A stretch of DNA of 7,216 nt from T1SED10-198M sp003554345 [NCBI: Candidatus Sumerlaeota bacterium] (lineage in GTDB: Bacteria; Sumerlaeota; T1SED10-198M): assembly GCA_003554345.1 (NCBI GenBank), contig PWGE01000027.1, positions 1-7,216 on the forward strand, given 5' to 3'. Below are positions 6,370 to 7,216 of the stretch, one piece after another. The first letter of the stretch is position 1; every line of letters starts with the position of its first letter. Under the pieces are notes generated by a model. The model had not been told where the DNA came from. It made no database searches and worked only from the letters and a program-made list of their open reading frames with translations. Both the position numbers and the translations under genes were made by a program.

Positions 6370-6960
6370 ATGGACACCAGGCAAAACGAGTGGGAAAAAC
6401 TCGAATATTTTAATCCTTCTCTGAAAATTCCGGAACTATACAGATTCAGGAATAACATAGGAAGTAACGCTCTTACAGAGCGGCAGAAAGCACTGAGAAC
6501 ATGTGCTTTTAAGCGTTTTCGTGAAGAAATGGTCGCTCATTTATTCTGTTATGGTATAGGCAAACTCTTTAAGAAAACCATTTACATATCCCCCTATGAA
6601 GATTCAGACTATGATGCCGTTTCCATGTGGGAAGAAGAGGAGGTTCGTCGTTATGCTCCTATTCAGATAAAAGAAGTGGTTCCTCACTCTCTGAATCCAT
6701 TAACAGACCTCAACACTGAAATTCAAAAGTTGAAAAAATACCCCGTCTCCCACGACACCATAGTAGTTATTCATCTCAACCGCACTATCCATCCGGATGT
6801 AGCCGATATGAAGATACCCGCTCTCAACATTTCCCAGCTATGGATACTGGGTAACTCCCTGAATGATGAAAAAAAGTGGTATATTCATGGTGATCTGTTA
6901 AAAACCCCTCGTTATTTTGAATTTGAACATCCCGGTTGTCCCTCCTTTCGCCTCCATTAA
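6370..6960 (+). CDS. Orphan cytosolic protein, possible PD-(D/E)xK nuclease-fold (QxK variant)
   Basis: I do not recognise the family by name. The product is 196 residues with no signal peptide or membrane helix. An amphipathic helix with E52/E53 (FKRFREEMVAHLF) is followed by IYISPYEDSDYDAVSMW (D80, D82), an acidic turn, then YAPIQIKEVVP with Q99-x-K101, then a strand TIVVIHLNR. The order helix-Glu, Asp, Q-x-K on a strand is that of Mrr-type PD-(D/E)xK nucleases, in which Q replaces the second acid. The assignment is an inference from motif order only. The start I prefer is ATG 6370, with GGGGAG eleven bases upstream; an in-frame TTG at 6340 would add ten residues (MRINRGETSA) without a good binding site. 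The gene stands alone, with no methylase, specificity or toxin-antitoxin partner visible. The C-terminus (FEFEHPGCPSFRLH) is complete, ending at TAA 6958-6960. Confidence 0.8.
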   Translation: MDTRQNEWEKLEYFNPSLKIPELYRFRNNIGSNALTERQKALRTCAFKRFREEMVAHLFCYGIGKLFKKTIYISPYEDSDYDAVSMWEEEEVRRYAPIQIKEVVPHSLNPLTDLNTEIQKLKKYPVSHDTIVVIHLNRTIHPDVADMKIPALNISQLWILGNSLNDEKKWYIHGDLLKTPRYFEFEHPGCPSFRLH

Positions 6961-7017
6961 AATTGGCTTCTGTAAAAATTTTTCTTTAAGTCCTTCTCAA
7001 ACATATCTTCCTTTTTT

Positions 7018-7047
7018 GAGTGTATTACAGAGCACTCTTTTGTGTTT
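7018..7047 (+). terminator. Weak intrinsic terminator after the orphan gene
   Basis: GAGTG (7018-7022) pairs with CACTC (7033-7037), and one T-G pair can add to the stem. A ten-base loop separates the arms and the tail TTTTGTGTTT follows. It starts 58 bases after the stop codon at 6960. The stem is only 5-6 bp, so confidence is moderate; its sequence resembles the GAGTG/CACTCTTTT part of the pntB terminator. Confidence 0.5.
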
Positions 7048-7127
7048 CTCCTCTGAAAATAAACCCTACAAAATATAAGGGACTTTAATCAAAATACTTG
7101 AACCTTAGTATTGACTTGCCGCTTTCC

Positions 7128-7201
7128 TGGGAGCGCCGATCTCCGAATCGGCATCTTATTCTTATTTTCATTGTTGGTGGCGTCAGCACTCGTGCTGACA
7201 T
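7128..7201. repeat. Two tandem, diverged hairpin repeats with covarying stems
   Basis: Unit A (7128-7154) reads TGGGAGCG, stem CCGAT, loop CTCCGA, stem ATCGG, CAT; one more G-C pair (7135 with 7152) closes the stem. Unit B (7175-7201) reads TGGTGGCG, stem TCAGCA, loop CTCG, stem TGCTGA, CAT; G7182-C7199 closes it further. The flanks TGG(G/T)(A/G)GCG and CAT, and the CTC(C)G loop, are shared. The stems are different sequences, each perfectly complementary to its partner arm. Unit starts are 47 bases apart. The array may continue past the right edge. This is dispersed-repeat or structured-RNA architecture rather than a terminator, as no T-tract follows either stem. Confidence 0.7.
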
Positions 7202-7216
7202 GAATAACTCCTCTGA

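Noticed and set aside
7111-7140. TTGACT at 7111-7116 as a possible -35 box before the hairpin repeats
   Set aside because: No -10-like sequence follows at 16-18 bases; the expected position falls in the GC-rich arm of the first repeat.

Overview
The window is about 40% GC bacterial chromosome with eight genes: one is cut by the left edge and seven are whole. They lie in short, mostly unrelated transcription units with long intergenic stretches. The pseudopilin at 4860-5363 has the D-N-N-R-Y-P, S-x-GPD and YDPTNG pattern. Near the right edge are dispersed-type GC-rich hairpin repeats. Together these suggest an uncultivated Gram-negative-type lineage such as Planctomycetota, Omnitrophota or Sumerlaeota. 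That placement is an impression from family features, not a computed assignment. No phage, plasmid, IS, CRISPR, tRNA or rRNA signal was seen.

Left part (1-831): the 3' end of pntB (membrane-bound NAD(P) transhydrogenase beta subunit) closes at a strong intrinsic terminator, followed by about 390 bases without a convincing gene. Next, on the minus strand, is a two-gene ABC exporter (832-2365). The ATPase comes first and the ABC-2 permease follows after a one-base gap. The ATPase has no Shine-Dalgarno and sits directly behind an extended -10 promoter, so its mRNA may be leaderless.

Middle (2483-4556): divergently transcribed from the ABC genes is a plus-strand pair. It encodes an unrecognised three-helix membrane protein with a predicted periplasmic domain, and a polytopic GT-C-type glycosyltransferase-like protein that overlaps it by 17 bases. 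They probably act together on an envelope glycan or lipid-linked sugar.

Right part: a minus-strand pair (4860-5884) encodes a membrane-anchored, highly charged helical protein with LTxxQ-like repeats (Spy/CpxP flavour) and a type IV pilin-like pseudopilin. The two are coupled by a TTGA overlap and an excellent ribosome binding site. A roughly 480-base intergenic stretch holds a terminator-like hairpin and a sigma70-type promoter. That promoter leads to an orphan cytosolic protein (6370-6960) whose E...D-x-D...QxK pattern suggests a PD-(D/E)xK nuclease fold. The window ends with a weak terminator and two diverged copies of a hairpin repeat whose stems differ in sequence but are each perfectly self-complementary.
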